49,180 nucleotides of DNA from Collinsella sp. (GCA_019414345.1 DXMF01000052.1:12758-61937); one strand, 5' to 3'. Shown: positions 35,201 through 42,889, counted from the first letter of the stretch. Notes: a model not told the origin generated them from the sequence alone. Program-made: numbers and translations.

Positions 35201-36040
35201 TACTCTGCTGGTGGTGGCGTGTATCGCTATACGCTCGGCGATGCAGAGGCGACGCAGATTTATGATGCGGCTGGCCATTACCAGTACTGTGACTCTCCGG
35301 TCATTGCCGATGCTTCTGGCAATCTCTACTACATTAATGATTCGGGCACGCTGTTTAAACTTGGAGCTGTCGAGTCTTGGACGGTTGCCTTTAACTCCAA
35401 CGGCGGGTCTGCTTGCGACACTAAGTTTGTTGCTACGGCCGATGGCAAGCTGGTCAAGCCGGCCGATCCGACGCGCGATGGCTACACTTTCGGCGGTTGG
35501 TATACCGATGAAGCCTGCACGCGGGCGTATGGCTTCGCCACGCCGGTGACGGCCGATCTGACGCTGTATGCCAAGTGGACCAAGAATGCCACCAACCCTG
35601 GCGGTAATGGCGGTTCTGGCACTAATGGTGGCAACGGTGGCGTTGGTTCGAATGGCGGCGGCGGTTCTAGTACCGGTACTGATTCCGGCACTGGCGCTGG
35701 CGCGGGTTCTGGCTCCGGCTCGAAGGGCGGCGCTATTGCCCCGGGCAAGAAGCCGGTGACCAAGACGACGGTGTCGACCAAGACCGAGACCAAGGACAAC
35801 AAGTCCGACAAGAAGTCCGACAAGAAGTCTGACAACAAGTCTGACAAGAAGGACAGCAAGTCCGACAAGAAGTCCGATTCCAAGTCCGATACGGGTGCTG
35901 CTTCCACGACCACTGCTAAGAAGCCCTCTGGTGCTTCCGAGCAGGAGACTGGCACCAATCCGCTCGCCATTGTTGGCGTTGCCGCCGGCGTCATCGGACT
36001 CGCCATCGTCGGCGTGTTCGTGTTCACCAAACGTCGGTAG
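32258..36040 (+). CDS. Cell-surface protein with four DUF4430 (transcobalamin-like) repeats, beta-propeller and InlB-type repeat
   Basis: A 1260-residue exported protein controlled by the upstream cobalamin riboswitch. After a signal peptide (RRRGVIARG..., cleaved near LWAEG) and an Ala/Ser/Thr linker come four DUF4430 repeats, at about 148-260, 269-380, 384-493 and 498-610. Each ends with a YW-x-x-(F/Y)-(V/I)-(D/N)-G strand. Residues 650-1038 resemble a PQQ-type beta-propeller (NELIKIDSSTGKKVASAP). About 1041-1108 is a Listeria/InlB-type repeat (TFGGWYTDEACTR; LTLYAKW). Then come Gly-rich and Lys/Ser/Asp repeats, ETGTNP and a terminal membrane helix ending KRR. DUF4430 is related to the C-terminal domain of transcobalamin and intrinsic factor, so B12 binding is inferred. 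The start at 32258 follows AGGAGA; an in-frame ATG at 32177 is possible. Confidence 0.88.
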   Translation: MDMFEDECQRSSLRRRGVIARGVAKRCLVAFLAFAMAFGTTPAQLWAEGAEGITDAVAQATTPGEDAALAGGTAEQSGAEVSDSGSAPAASAATTEAATGDEGSATGESPATSEQSSTVSAGQAGSAAAAAVQTENPTETGDVAKKQVEVSFSIIGTDADGKAQTWVAPTQLKLDEGATAADAFVKLQQKTGFKADYDPNTAYGFYLKSITSPSDGRTLAFDPATYAYWQLFVDGASSSVGASSVKLTQGQKIEFAYTAGSASPVVKDQVAANVTVIGRDAQGKTQTWVDNAQYVVTSGSSALDLTKAALEANDIDAVAAGSFILSLKYNGVELGTPQDYSTYWQLFINGKSSDYTADNVTIHAGDTVTWFYGGWGDQLPSDSVHASVQVLGKDKDGKQQVWASTGQTSLKAGSTAKDLLEQTGLKLDASESSWGWFLNGIYSPFDGKSYGWDAATNTYWRFYVNGKFADVGAGAYELHEGDAVTFMYGADADALPGQVLGSVDVIGPDVNGNNTRWGTASNVSLPEGSTAQNLIEAVLKAKGVAYNGSQSGEYWFLNSITSPFDHKPYGWDAATNKYWHLYINGEPSLLCANQITLQSGDKVTLAYTTDNSPMPDPDKIVVDPSATTPDWDAEWAGYGNSGNGSTVTDAKTPAQAAGLKWAFDWKAESGQQYANCSEPVIANGFVYIATENELIKIDSSTGKKVASAPLASKVSYTSRPIYTNGLIVVPLNGGAVQAITADKLICKWLTPGLTDLTQSSCTVVSDGEYVYVGSVDISYDENYNATYGNGSFARIKIATGEVSWQNIDPAEGYYWTGAALTDKYAIVPTSAGTLKCIDKTTGDVVSTMKLGAVANADCIADPSNGSTFYQMTHDGKLHVISLSAKGVLSEQKTVDLGLTNNLSAPAVSGDNLIVGGQTATGSALVLYNLKTGKTTMVAAADGKALPAGLNGIAATPLVSVQGGKTYVYFTVNSADSKDYVNYSAGGGVYRYTLGDAEATQIYDAAGHYQYCDSPVIADASGNLYYINDSGTLFKLGAVESWTVAFNSNGGSACDTKFVATADGKLVKPADPTRDGYTFGGWYTDEACTRAYGFATPVTADLTLYAKWTKNATNPGGNGGSGTNGGNGGVGSNGGGGSSTGTDSGTGAGAGSGSGSKGGAIAPGKKPVTKTTVSTKTETKDNKSDKKSDKKSDNKSDKKDSKSDKKSDSKSDTGAASTTTAKKPSGASEQETGTNPLAIVGVAAGVIGLAIVGVFVFTKRR

Positions 36041-36049
36041 GTGAGGGCT

Positions 36050-36940
36050 GTGTCCAATAAATCCAAGGACGCTGACCCCAAGCAACCAGATTCCTCGTTC
36101 ATTCAGTTCGACGATGCAAAGCAACAGGGCGCCGCTTCGGCGGCGTCCGCCTCTCGTCGCAAGGCGCTCCTTGGCGTTCTTGCTGCCGCGTGCACCATTC
36201 TGATCGTCGTCTCGCTGGGCTTCGTCCATCCTTCCGAGAGCGGCACCTGGTCCATTGACTGGATCGTTCAGACCGTGACGGGGGAGAGCGTCGTCACCAA
36301 GGACACCAAGGCGTCTGGCTCGTCTGCCGCTTCGGGCGAGGCCAGTTCCAAGGATTCCAAGTCATCGAATGACGCAAAAGATGAGTCCAAGTCCAAGGAC
36401 GATTCCGAGTCTTCGCACAAGGAATCGGATAAAAGCTCGGATAGCAAGAAGTCTGAGGACCAGGGCGGCAAAAAGTCTGGCGATAAATCTGCTGCCCAAA
36501 ATACGGGAGCCGGTGATACTTCCAATGTGTCTGGCGGTGCTTCTTCGGGCGGTGGTCAGTCGTCTAATGGAGCCTCATCCTCTAATGGTGGAAACGCCTC
36601 CTCGGGCGGCCAGAGCGGCTCACAGGAGTCCAACTACGTTACGGTGACGGTTTCGGTCACATCGAGCGCTGCGGGCAATCCTGTGTCCTCTGGTGGCACC
36701 TTTACCTTTAACGAAGGTGCTACCGTCTACGATGCCCTGTGCGCGCTGGGCCTTTCTGTCAACGCACACGGCTCATCGTACGGCACGTATGTTTCTGCGA
36801 TTGGTGGTTTGGCCGAGAAACAGTACGGCGGCACGAGCGGCTGGATGTACTCCGTCAACGGCACAACGCCCATGACGGCCTGCAGTAACTACGTTCTCTC
36901 CAATGGCGACAACGTGCTCTGGTATTACGTTACAGGCTAG
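36050..36940 (+). CDS. Membrane-anchored protein with one C-terminal DUF4430 domain
   Basis: A 296-residue protein with a cytoplasmic N-terminus and one membrane helix (KALLGVLAAACTILIVVSLGF). A long, disordered Ser/Lys/Asp/Gly-rich stalk follows, and the last 100 residues are a DUF4430 domain (TFTFNEGATVYDALCALGL; GGTSGWMYSVNG; LSNGDNVLWYYVTG). The start is a GTG at 36050 with GGTGAGG just upstream; a GTG at 36041, directly after the previous stop, is an alternative. It is 9 bases from the large DUF4430 gene, so it shares the riboswitch control. The topology places the domain outside, close to the membrane, while the larger partner carries four copies. A handover of B12 between the two is an inference. 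Confidence 0.85.
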   Translation: MSNKSKDADPKQPDSSFIQFDDAKQQGAASAASASRRKALLGVLAAACTILIVVSLGFVHPSESGTWSIDWIVQTVTGESVVTKDTKASGSSAASGEASSKDSKSSNDAKDESKSKDDSESSHKESDKSSDSKKSEDQGGKKSGDKSAAQNTGAGDTSNVSGGASSGGGQSSNGASSSNGGNASSGGQSGSQESNYVTVTVSVTSSAAGNPVSSGGTFTFNEGATVYDALCALGLSVNAHGSSYGTYVSAIGGLAEKQYGGTSGWMYSVNGTTPMTACSNYVLSNGDNVLWYYVTG

Positions 36941-36959
36941 AGACCTCGGCATATCGTAC

Positions 36960-36999
36960 CAAACGGGCGGTTCGGACAAACATCCGGGCCGCCCGTTTT
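36960..36999 (+). terminator. Intrinsic terminator of the riboswitch operon
   Basis: AAACGGGCGG...TCCGGGCCGCCCGTTTT forms a long GC-rich stem followed by Ts, 20 bases after the stop. Confidence 0.9.
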
Positions 37000-37036
37000 C
37001 GTGCGAATGGGACTGGGTCGCCGGGTCTCTCGACAA

Positions 37037-37076
37037 ATAAAAAACCGGTTGGAACGGGAATTCCAACCGGTTATAC
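37037..37076 (-). terminator. Terminator of the GtrA gene (minus strand)
   Basis: AACCGGTTGGAA and TTCCAACCGGTT form a 12-bp stem with a 6-base loop. On the minus strand it is followed by TTTTTTATTTG, and it lies 22 bases after the stop at 37099. Confidence 0.85.
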
Positions 37077-37098
37077 ATTCAAGCAAATAGTGAATCGA

Positions 37099-37506
37099 CT
37101 ACGACCGTGCGCCCTCGAGGAAGAAGCGGCGGCTGAAGTAGTTGTACCAGGTGACGAGGAACGTGGCGATGGCCTTCATGGCCTGGTAGCCGATGCTCAA
37201 AAACGTGACGCCCACAAACATGTACAGGTCGTTGAGGCCCAGGCCGATCACCGACAGGATGGTGAAGATCGTGAACTCGCGCTTGCGGCTCATGCCCTCG
37301 CGGTGGTCGAACACGTACTTCATGCTGAGCCAGTAGTTGACCACGACGGACGTGATAAACGAAACCGTGGTGCTCATCAAAAAGTCGAGGTGGAACAGCT
37401 CGACGAGCGCAATGAGCATGCCCCAGTCGATGCCAAAGGAGATAAGACCCACGACAGCAAACTTGAGGAACTGCTTGGTATGAGGTTGTGCCAGCGCCTT
37501 GCGCAC
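37099..37506 (-). CDS. GtrA family membrane protein (copy 1)
   Basis: The 135-residue protein has four hydrophobic segments and the GtrA pattern: FLKFAVVGLISFGIDWGML at the start, FITSVVVNYWLSMKYVF in the middle and WYNYFSRRFFLEGAR at the end. GtrA proteins are thought to flip undecaprenyl- or polyprenyl-linked sugars across the membrane for glycosylation of cell-surface polymers. A paralogue lies 219 bases upstream on the same strand. No glycosyltransferase is adjacent, so the substrate cannot be guessed. The gene has its own terminator. Confidence 0.9.
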   Translation of the reverse strand: MRKALAQPHTKQFLKFAVVGLISFGIDWGMLIALVELFHLDFLMSTTVSFITSVVVNYWLSMKYVFDHREGMSRKREFTIFTILSVIGLGLNDLYMFVGVTFLSIGYQAMKAIATFLVTWYNYFSRRFFLEGARS

Positions 37507-37659
37507 GTAATCACATCCAATGCGTTGATGAATCGAGCAGAGGATACTTTAGAGCTTTTACAAGGGAAACGTAAGGTCTTTGCCAAGAACTATATGAACT
37601 CGCCAACTTTTCAAGAGCTAATCCGCAAACGTTGAAAATTTGCCCGTAAACGAGCGACA

Positions 37660-37699
37660 CCCACGGACGATACTGCGCTGAGTGCGCGTCGTCCGTGGG
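37660..37699 (-). terminator. Hairpin after second GtrA gene
   Basis: CCCACGGACGA and TCGTCCGTGGG form an 11-bp perfect stem with a structured loop, 27 bases after the stop at 37726. There is no T run, so it may be a terminator of another type or an mRNA stabiliser. Confidence 0.5.
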
Positions 37700-37725
37700 C
37701 GCCGTAATGCTGCAGGGGTGTCGAG

Positions 37726-38121
37726 CTATTTGGTCTCGTCGCCCTCCAGGAAGATCTTTCGGGTCACAAAGTTGTAGACCATGACAAGCGCGGTGGCGCA
37801 GATCTTGGCGATATTGGCCTCGAGCCCCAGACCGGCGTTGAGCGCCAGCACGATGCCGTCGTTGAGCACCAAACCGATCACGGACAGCACGACAAAGATG
37901 ATGAACTCGCGGCGGCGGCTCATGCCTTCCTTGTGCGCAAACACGTACTTCATGCTTGCGAGGTAGTTAAAGATGAGTGAGATGATAAAGCCGCTGGTGT
38001 TGGCGATTAGGATGTTGAGGCCCAGACCGTAGTGGAGCAGATTCATAATGCCAAAGTCGATAACCGTGGCAATGACACCGACGACGCCAAATTTCATGAT
38101 CTGCGCAAGGAGCTTTTGCAT
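37726..38121 (-). CDS. GtrA family membrane protein (copy 2)
   Basis: The 131-residue paralogue of the protein at 37099-37506 has four membrane segments: IMKFGVVGVIATVIDFGIM at the start, FIISLIFNYLASMKYVFAHKEGMSR in the middle and VYNFVTRKIFLEG at the end. The ATG at 38121 has AGGCAGG upstream and gives the standard family length; a TTG at 38184 would add 21 residues but has no spaced ribosome site. It lies 78 bases after the FBPase gene on the same strand and may be cotranscribed with it. Confidence 0.88.
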   Translation of the reverse strand: MQKLLAQIMKFGVVGVIATVIDFGIMNLLHYGLGLNILIANTSGFIISLIFNYLASMKYVFAHKEGMSRRREFIIFVVLSVIGLVLNDGIVLALNAGLGLEANIAKICATALVMVYNFVTRKIFLEGDETK

Positions 38122-38199
38122 GGTACCTGCCTTAAGCTGGCGCCGAAGCGCCGCGGGGATGACAAACTCAGCAAGTTTAGCCAATCCCCGCGGGTGGTG

Positions 38200-40116
38200 C
38201 TAGGCGCGCTCCTCGATAGCACCGTTTCTATATGCATCGAGCAGCTGACGCAGGTCCTGGATTTGGCTGCGGATCTTGGCGCCAGTATCGGTGTCGCTCA
38301 CCATGCGGCGACGGTCTGCTTGGTCAAAACGGTTGGTCTCGCTCTCGATGTCGATGTTGCGCGTGAGCGCTTCGGCGACGGTGGTAAAGGCCTGATGCGA
38401 CTTGAGACGGCAGCCGCGCGAGCTCGAGATGAGCGTATAGCCGGCGATACCCGTCTTGGGATGGTAAGCGCGGCAGAAGCCGCCGTCGATGACCAGCAGC
38501 TTGCCCTCGGCGCGGATGGGCTGCTCGCCCTTGGTGGTTTTAACGGGCGTGTGGCCGTTGATGATGTGGCCGGTCGGCGAGCATGCCATGGGCGCGACGC
38601 CAAACTCGCGCATGATGTCATCGCAGACCGAGGGCGACTTGGTAAGCGTAAAGTACGGGTCCATCGGCTCGACCCAGGTGCTCTTATCGGCGATATAGGC
38701 GCGCTCAAAGGTACGCACCAGGCGTCCGCTGGCGGGTGAGTTAAAGCCAATCCACAGGTACCACATCCAGTCGAGGGCGTCGCGGTCGCCCACGCGCCAG
38801 GCGCGGCGGGCGATGTGGTCGCAAAAATCGAGATAATCGCGCCCGGCGTGCCAGGTGCCCAGACAGTTCATGCTGCTAAAGGTGCCGTCTTCGTTGAGCG
38901 GAACGCAGCCGTGGAAGAGCAGGTTGCCGTTGGCGACCTTGTACATCGAGCCGTGGGAATAGAGGAAATCGATATGGCGATGCAGGTGATCGGCGGTGAC
39001 AAACTCGGACACGAGCTTGTCGATGATGTGCTGCTCCTGGGGCGTGAGCGTATAGGGGTCTGCCGGGTCGACGGTAGGGAAGTCGTTGGTCGTGAGCGGC
39101 CACACGCTGCCGTCGGCGAGCGTGACCGTGCCGGTGTCGTGGTCAATCTTGTCGAGCAGCAGGCGGTCGGTCATGTCGAACTCGGGGTGACGCTGGATAA
39201 TCTGGCCCTCAAGCTTAAAGAGCAGCACGTTGATGGCCTTGATCAGCGGGGTGATGGACTCACCGGCGGTATAGGTGGCGTCTGCGAAGGCGACAAGCTC
39301 ACGCAGCGAGATGCCGTAGTCGTTCTCGAGGATCTCGTAATTGTCGTAACGCAGGTTGTTGCGCAGCACCGTGGCGATGCATGCAGGCTCACCGGCCGCA
39401 GCGCCCATCCACAGCAGGTCGTGGTTGCCCCACTGGATGTCGAGCGAATGATAGGTGAGCAGGCGGTCCATAATCTTGGCAGCGCCGCCGCCACGGTCGA
39501 AGATATCGCCCACCAGGTGCAGGTGGTCGACGGCCAGGCGCTTGATGAGCGAAGCGAGCGACTCGATAAAGTCGTCGGCGCTGGCGGTCTCCAGGATGGA
39601 CTCCACGATGCGCTCGTGATAGCGCACGCGATAGTTGTTCTCGTCCGGGTGCGTGTGCAACAACTCGTCGATGATATAGGCGTAGTCGCGCGGGATGGCC
39701 TTACGCACCTTGGAGCGCGTGTAGCGGCTTGAAAGCGAGCGAGCGACCATGATGAGCTGGTCAAGCATCGTCTTGTACCAAGTTGGCGAGTCCTCGCGCT
39801 GTCTGCGGACCAGCTCAATCTTCTCGCGCGGGTAGTAAATGAGCGTGCACAGCTCGCCCTTTTCGTCAAAGGAGAGCGTGTCGCCAAAAATCTCGTCGAC
39901 ATGCTCGCGCACGACGCCCGAGCAGTTGTTGAGGATGTGCATAAAGGCTTCGTACTCGCCGTGCACGTCGCTCATAAAATGCTCGGTGCCCTTGGGTAGG
40001 TTGAGGATGGCCGAGAGGTTGATAATCTCGGTAAATGCGGATTGTTCGGTGGGGAACTGTCTCGACAGCAGGCGCAGATACTTGAAGTCTTGCGGGTTGC
40101 GATCGAATGCGACCAT
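38200..40116 (-). CDS. fbp: Fructose-1,6-bisphosphatase class III
   Basis: Gluconeogenic enzyme that hydrolyses fructose-1,6-bisphosphate to fructose-6-phosphate. The 638-residue protein is the Firmicutes-type class III enzyme with a metallophosphatase core: SDVHGEYEAF (near 48), GDIFDRGGG (near 202) and GNHDLLW (near 228). The length is close to the B. subtilis enzyme. The start at 40116 has GGAAGGTG at good spacing; a start at 40161 would overlap the palindrome found just upstream. A perfect 11-bp inverted repeat 27 bases upstream of the start is a candidate regulatory site. Confidence 0.95.
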   Translation of the reverse strand: MVAFDRNPQDFKYLRLLSRQFPTEQSAFTEIINLSAILNLPKGTEHFMSDVHGEYEAFMHILNNCSGVVREHVDEIFGDTLSFDEKGELCTLIYYPREKIELVRRQREDSPTWYKTMLDQLIMVARSLSSRYTRSKVRKAIPRDYAYIIDELLHTHPDENNYRVRYHERIVESILETASADDFIESLASLIKRLAVDHLHLVGDIFDRGGGAAKIMDRLLTYHSLDIQWGNHDLLWMGAAAGEPACIATVLRNNLRYDNYEILENDYGISLRELVAFADATYTAGESITPLIKAINVLLFKLEGQIIQRHPEFDMTDRLLLDKIDHDTGTVTLADGSVWPLTTNDFPTVDPADPYTLTPQEQHIIDKLVSEFVTADHLHRHIDFLYSHGSMYKVANGNLLFHGCVPLNEDGTFSSMNCLGTWHAGRDYLDFCDHIARRAWRVGDRDALDWMWYLWIGFNSPASGRLVRTFERAYIADKSTWVEPMDPYFTLTKSPSVCDDIMREFGVAPMACSPTGHIINGHTPVKTTKGEQPIRAEGKLLVIDGGFCRAYHPKTGIAGYTLISSSRGCRLKSHQAFTTVAEALTRNIDIESETNRFDQADRRRMVSDTDTGAKIRSQIQDLRQLLDAYRNGAIEERA

Positions 40117-40143
40117 GAAACACCTTCCGATGGGGCTGGTAAA

Positions 40144-40173
40144 ACTGATAAACGGCGTCAAACGTTTATCAGT
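40144..40173. promoter_or_regulatory. Perfect 11-bp palindrome upstream of fbp
   Basis: ACTGATAAACG and CGTTTATCAGT flank an 8-base spacer, 27-57 bases upstream of the fbp start. AT-rich dyads of this size are typical of repressor operators. The remaining bases to 40436 hold the degV promoter, two TTTGGTAAAT repeats (near 40229 and 40357) and no gene. Confidence 0.5.
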
Positions 40174-40399
40174 ATGCGCCGCTTTTGTTTCGATTTTGCG
40201 CCAGCGGCTGAATTGTCGGCTGAACGGTTTGGTAAATCGATTTAGTTGAGGTAGATATGGCGGTTGAGTGGAGACGACAGAGGGTGTTTTCTCAGATATT
40301 TATGCGTGGGGTCGGTGGAGACGATGGTGGTAAAGATGTTCGCTATTTTTGGTTCGATTTGGTAAATAGTGGACATATGTACCGTATGTAGGCTCACTG

Positions 40400-40408
40400 T
40401 GCGATAAT
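40400..40408 (+). promoter_or_regulatory. Putative extended -10 promoter of degV-family gene
   Basis: TGCGATAAT, 28 bases before the start codon, is an extended -10. The same 11-mer TGTGCGATAAT occurs upstream of the MetRS-like gene on the minus strand. Confidence 0.5.
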
Positions 40409-40436
40409 TTGCGCAGCAATACGTAAGGAGCCTCAT

Positions 40437-41327
40437 ATGAGTGATTTTGTCCTGACCTGTGAATCCGCCGCCGACCGAACCCGTGAGTTCTTTGCGTCGC
40501 GCAATATCCCTGTCGCGTATTTTCATTACGAGATCGACGATGTTGTCTATACGGACGATCTGTATCAGTCGATTACGCCGGACAAGTTTTTTGCCCAGAT
40601 TGCCGCGGGCGCCATGCCCAAGACGTCTCAGGTGAGCGTGGGTGAGTACGAGGAGTTTTGGGAGCCGTTTGTTGCCGAGGGTAAAGACGTGCTGCACCTG
40701 ACGTTGTCGTCGGGTATTTCGGGCACGTATGGATCGGCCTGCGTCGCGGCGCAGATGCTTGCGGATCGCTATCCCGAGGGCGGCAAGGTGCGCGTCATCG
40801 ATTCGCTGGCGGCGTCTTCGGGCTTTGGCCTGTTGCTGGAATATGCCGCCGACGTGCGCGATAGCGGGGCTTCACTCGACGAGACGGCTGCCTGGATCGA
40901 GGAGCACAAACTCAACCTGCACCACTGGTTCTTCTCGACCGATCTGTCGAGCTACCTACGAGGTGGTCGCATTTCGGCTGCGAGCGCGATCATCGGCACG
41001 GCGCTTAAGATTTGCCCGCTTATGACGGTCGATTGCGACGGCAAGCTGTCGCCACGTGAGAAGATTCGCACTAAGAAGCGCGCGATTTCCGAGATGGCTA
41101 AGACCATGATGGCACACGTGCAGGACGGTGCGGATTATTCGGGTAAGTGCATCATGTCGCACTCGGCGTGCCGCGAGGATGCCGAGGCAGTTGCGGCGCT
41201 GATTGAGGAACAGGTTCCGCAGCTTAAAGGCAAGATTGAGATCAATGACATCGGTACTCTGATTGGCTCGCATACCGGACCTGGTACGGTGGCGCTCTTC
41301 TTTATGGGCGACAAGCGCGTGGATTAA
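40437..41327 (+). CDS. DegV family fatty acid-binding protein
   Basis: The 296-residue cytoplasmic protein has the DegV two-domain fold. Typical blocks are VLTCESAADRT, MPKTSQVSVGEYEEFW, LHLTLSSGISGTYGSA, VIDSLAASSGFG and LSSYLRGGRIS. DegV/FakB proteins bind a single fatty acid and, in Firmicutes, present it to the kinase FakA. No fakA-like gene is in the window, so that role is inferred from family only. The ATG follows AAGGAG (40425-40430). Confidence 0.93.
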   Translation: MSDFVLTCESAADRTREFFASRNIPVAYFHYEIDDVVYTDDLYQSITPDKFFAQIAAGAMPKTSQVSVGEYEEFWEPFVAEGKDVLHLTLSSGISGTYGSACVAAQMLADRYPEGGKVRVIDSLAASSGFGLLLEYAADVRDSGASLDETAAWIEEHKLNLHHWFFSTDLSSYLRGGRISAASAIIGTALKICPLMTVDCDGKLSPREKIRTKKRAISEMAKTMMAHVQDGADYSGKCIMSHSACREDAEAVAALIEEQVPQLKGKIEINDIGTLIGSHTGPGTVALFFMGDKRVD

Positions 41328-41364
41328 TTTGCTGCCCCATCACGTCGCTGCATGTTTGTTCAAG

Positions 41365-41400
41365 CGAAAACGGCCCGCCTCACGTTTGTGGGGCGGGCCT
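41365..41400. terminator. Shared terminator between convergent genes
   Basis: GGCCCGCC and GGCGGGCC pair around a 12-base loop. The minus-strand side continues with a T-rich tract (GTTTTCGCTTG), favouring the gene ending at 41412; it may also stop the DegV transcript. Confidence 0.7.
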
Positions 41401-41411
41401 TGCTGTTGCGG

Positions 41412-42503
41412 CTAGCGTTTCTTTCCGCGGAAGAAGAAGCCGTGCAGTGATGGCTTGAGGCCGCGATTGGCGCGATGCTCCTCGACGCGCTCGTGGATCG
41501 AAGCGACGCGCTCGATGACTTCGTCGGGAATCGGCACGTCGGGATTCATGTTCTCGACTTGGCTGACCTCGGCGGCGGCGACCTGGTCGATAATGGGCAC
41601 ATCGTCGCGCGAGATGACAGGTGTGGCGTCTTCCTTCATCTTGCGATAACGCTGCATCATGTCGGTCTGTAGCTGCTGGGCCGAAGGCGGCGTCCAGATG
41701 ATGGCGTTGGCGCCGGCGGCGATGGTTTCACGGATGCTCTCGGGCGTCTTGCCGCCCGGTGCGATGAGCGGCAGGTTGGGATAGTGCTCGCGCAGCTCGC
41801 GTAGGACCTGGGGCGTGTTCTTGCCGGCGGCGATGTTGAGAATCTTGGCTCCGGCGCGCACCTTGGCGTGAGCATCGTCGTCGCAGCGAACGACCGTGGC
41901 GATGACGGGGATGTCGGCGATGTTGGTGATGTGCTCGACCATCTCGGCAGTGGCGGGGGAGTTGACCACGCAGCCCGCCGCGCCCTGCATCTCGGAGACG
42001 GCTGCCATCTGCACGGAGCGCTTACCGGTCGTAGTTCCGCCGCCCACGCCTACAAAGACCGGGCACTCGGCGACGGTCAGCAGCGCTTGCGTAATGGCGG
42101 GCTGCGGCGTGAAAGGGTAGACCGCAAAAACGGCATCGGCGTTGGAGTTGCGGATAACCGCGACATCGGTGGTGTAAATGAGCGACTTGATGCGGCGGCC
42201 GAAGAGCGTGAAGCCGCTGGCCTCCTCGATCTCGTCGGGCATGCGAAGAGCAGCCTTGCGCAGACGTCCGTCGATGGGCAGGGGCTCCATGGGGAGCAGT
42301 CCGTTGGGGGTCACGGCTACCTGGGGCTCGGTGAACTCGTCTGCGAGCTCGACCTCGGAGAAATCGACCGAGGCGACGATGTCCTCGTGAACCTCGGCGG
42401 GTACATCGATGGGAGCTTGGTCGTTTGCCGCGGCAGGCGTGTCGAAGGAGCTGGTGCCGACAAAGGCGTCGACGCGTTCGTTTAGGTCGTTGAGGGTATC
42501 CAT
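41412..42503 (-). CDS. TIM-barrel-like protein of unknown function
   Basis: A 363-residue cytoplasmic protein. Residues 1-70 are acidic and variable. The core looks like a phosphate-binding TIM barrel with repeated beta-strand/glycine patterns: CPVFVGVGGGTTTGKRS, IPVIATVVRC, AKILNIAAGK, LPLIAPGGKTPESI and ANAIIWTPP. The GGG(T)GK and APGGKTPES loops resemble IMPDH-like or phosphoribosyl-binding sites, but no catalytic Cys loop is visible and I cannot assign a reaction. The tail is basic (FFFRGKKR). The start codon has only a weak GAGCC ribosome site. It may be a small-molecule enzyme conserved in this lineage. Confidence 0.6.
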   Translation of the reverse strand: MDTLNDLNERVDAFVGTSSFDTPAAANDQAPIDVPAEVHEDIVASVDFSEVELADEFTEPQVAVTPNGLLPMEPLPIDGRLRKAALRMPDEIEEASGFTLFGRRIKSLIYTTDVAVIRNSNADAVFAVYPFTPQPAITQALLTVAECPVFVGVGGGTTTGKRSVQMAAVSEMQGAAGCVVNSPATAEMVEHITNIADIPVIATVVRCDDDAHAKVRAGAKILNIAAGKNTPQVLRELREHYPNLPLIAPGGKTPESIRETIAAGANAIIWTPPSAQQLQTDMMQRYRKMKEDATPVISRDDVPIIDQVAAAEVSQVENMNPDVPIPDEVIERVASIHERVEEHRANRGLKPSLHGFFFRGKKR

Positions 42504-42694
42504 GGAGGCTCGATTCTATGCGATGGTGGCCGGCGCGATGCAGCCGGAATTGCGAATGCTAAATCGTTTGACGAGTTGATTTTTCCCCGCCGCACCATCC
42601 GTTAGACCGAAGGGCGGGAGAACGTGAAGGAGCTGTGGTGGCGAGGATCGAGGTGCTATCTTGAAAGTCCCGTTTAAAAGAGAGGTGACGCGGT

Positions 42695-42865
42695 ATGGAA
42701 TTGACAGCAATGTTTGGCTCGATCGGCCTGTGCGTGGGCGCAATCGTTGCCGCCGCGGTCATCTACTTTGTGGTCACGGCCATTAAGGGCAAAAGGGCCG
42801 AACGCAAGGAGCGCGCGATGCTTAAACAGCATCGCGACCAGCAGGGCAAACGCGCACAGAGATAG
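42695..42865 (+). CDS. 56-residue single-pass membrane protein
   Basis: This short gene reads MELTAMFGSIGLCVGAIVAA followed by a hydrophobic run to about residue 29, then a strongly basic tail rich in Lys, Arg and Gln. GAGAGGTG eight bases before the ATG supports translation. The layout (one membrane helix, basic cytoplasmic end) is seen in many small bacterial membrane proteins; the function is unknown. It lies alone between two minus-strand genes. Confidence 0.6.
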   Translation: MELTAMFGSIGLCVGAIVAAAVIYFVVTAIKGKRAERKERAMLKQHRDQQGKRAQR

Positions 42866-42889
42866 CTTGTTGAGTTTTTGATCCGTGCG

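Noticed and set aside
35780..35900. Lys/Ser/Asp-coding direct repeats as a non-coding satellite
   Set aside because: The repeat stays in frame as a low-complexity stalk of the surface protein, a normal feature of wall-anchored proteins.
31940..36229. Two long minus-strand frames opposite the riboswitch and DUF4430 genes
   Set aside because: They have no family features, and one would cover a conserved riboswitch; the plus-strand reading explains domain repeats, signal peptide and anchor.
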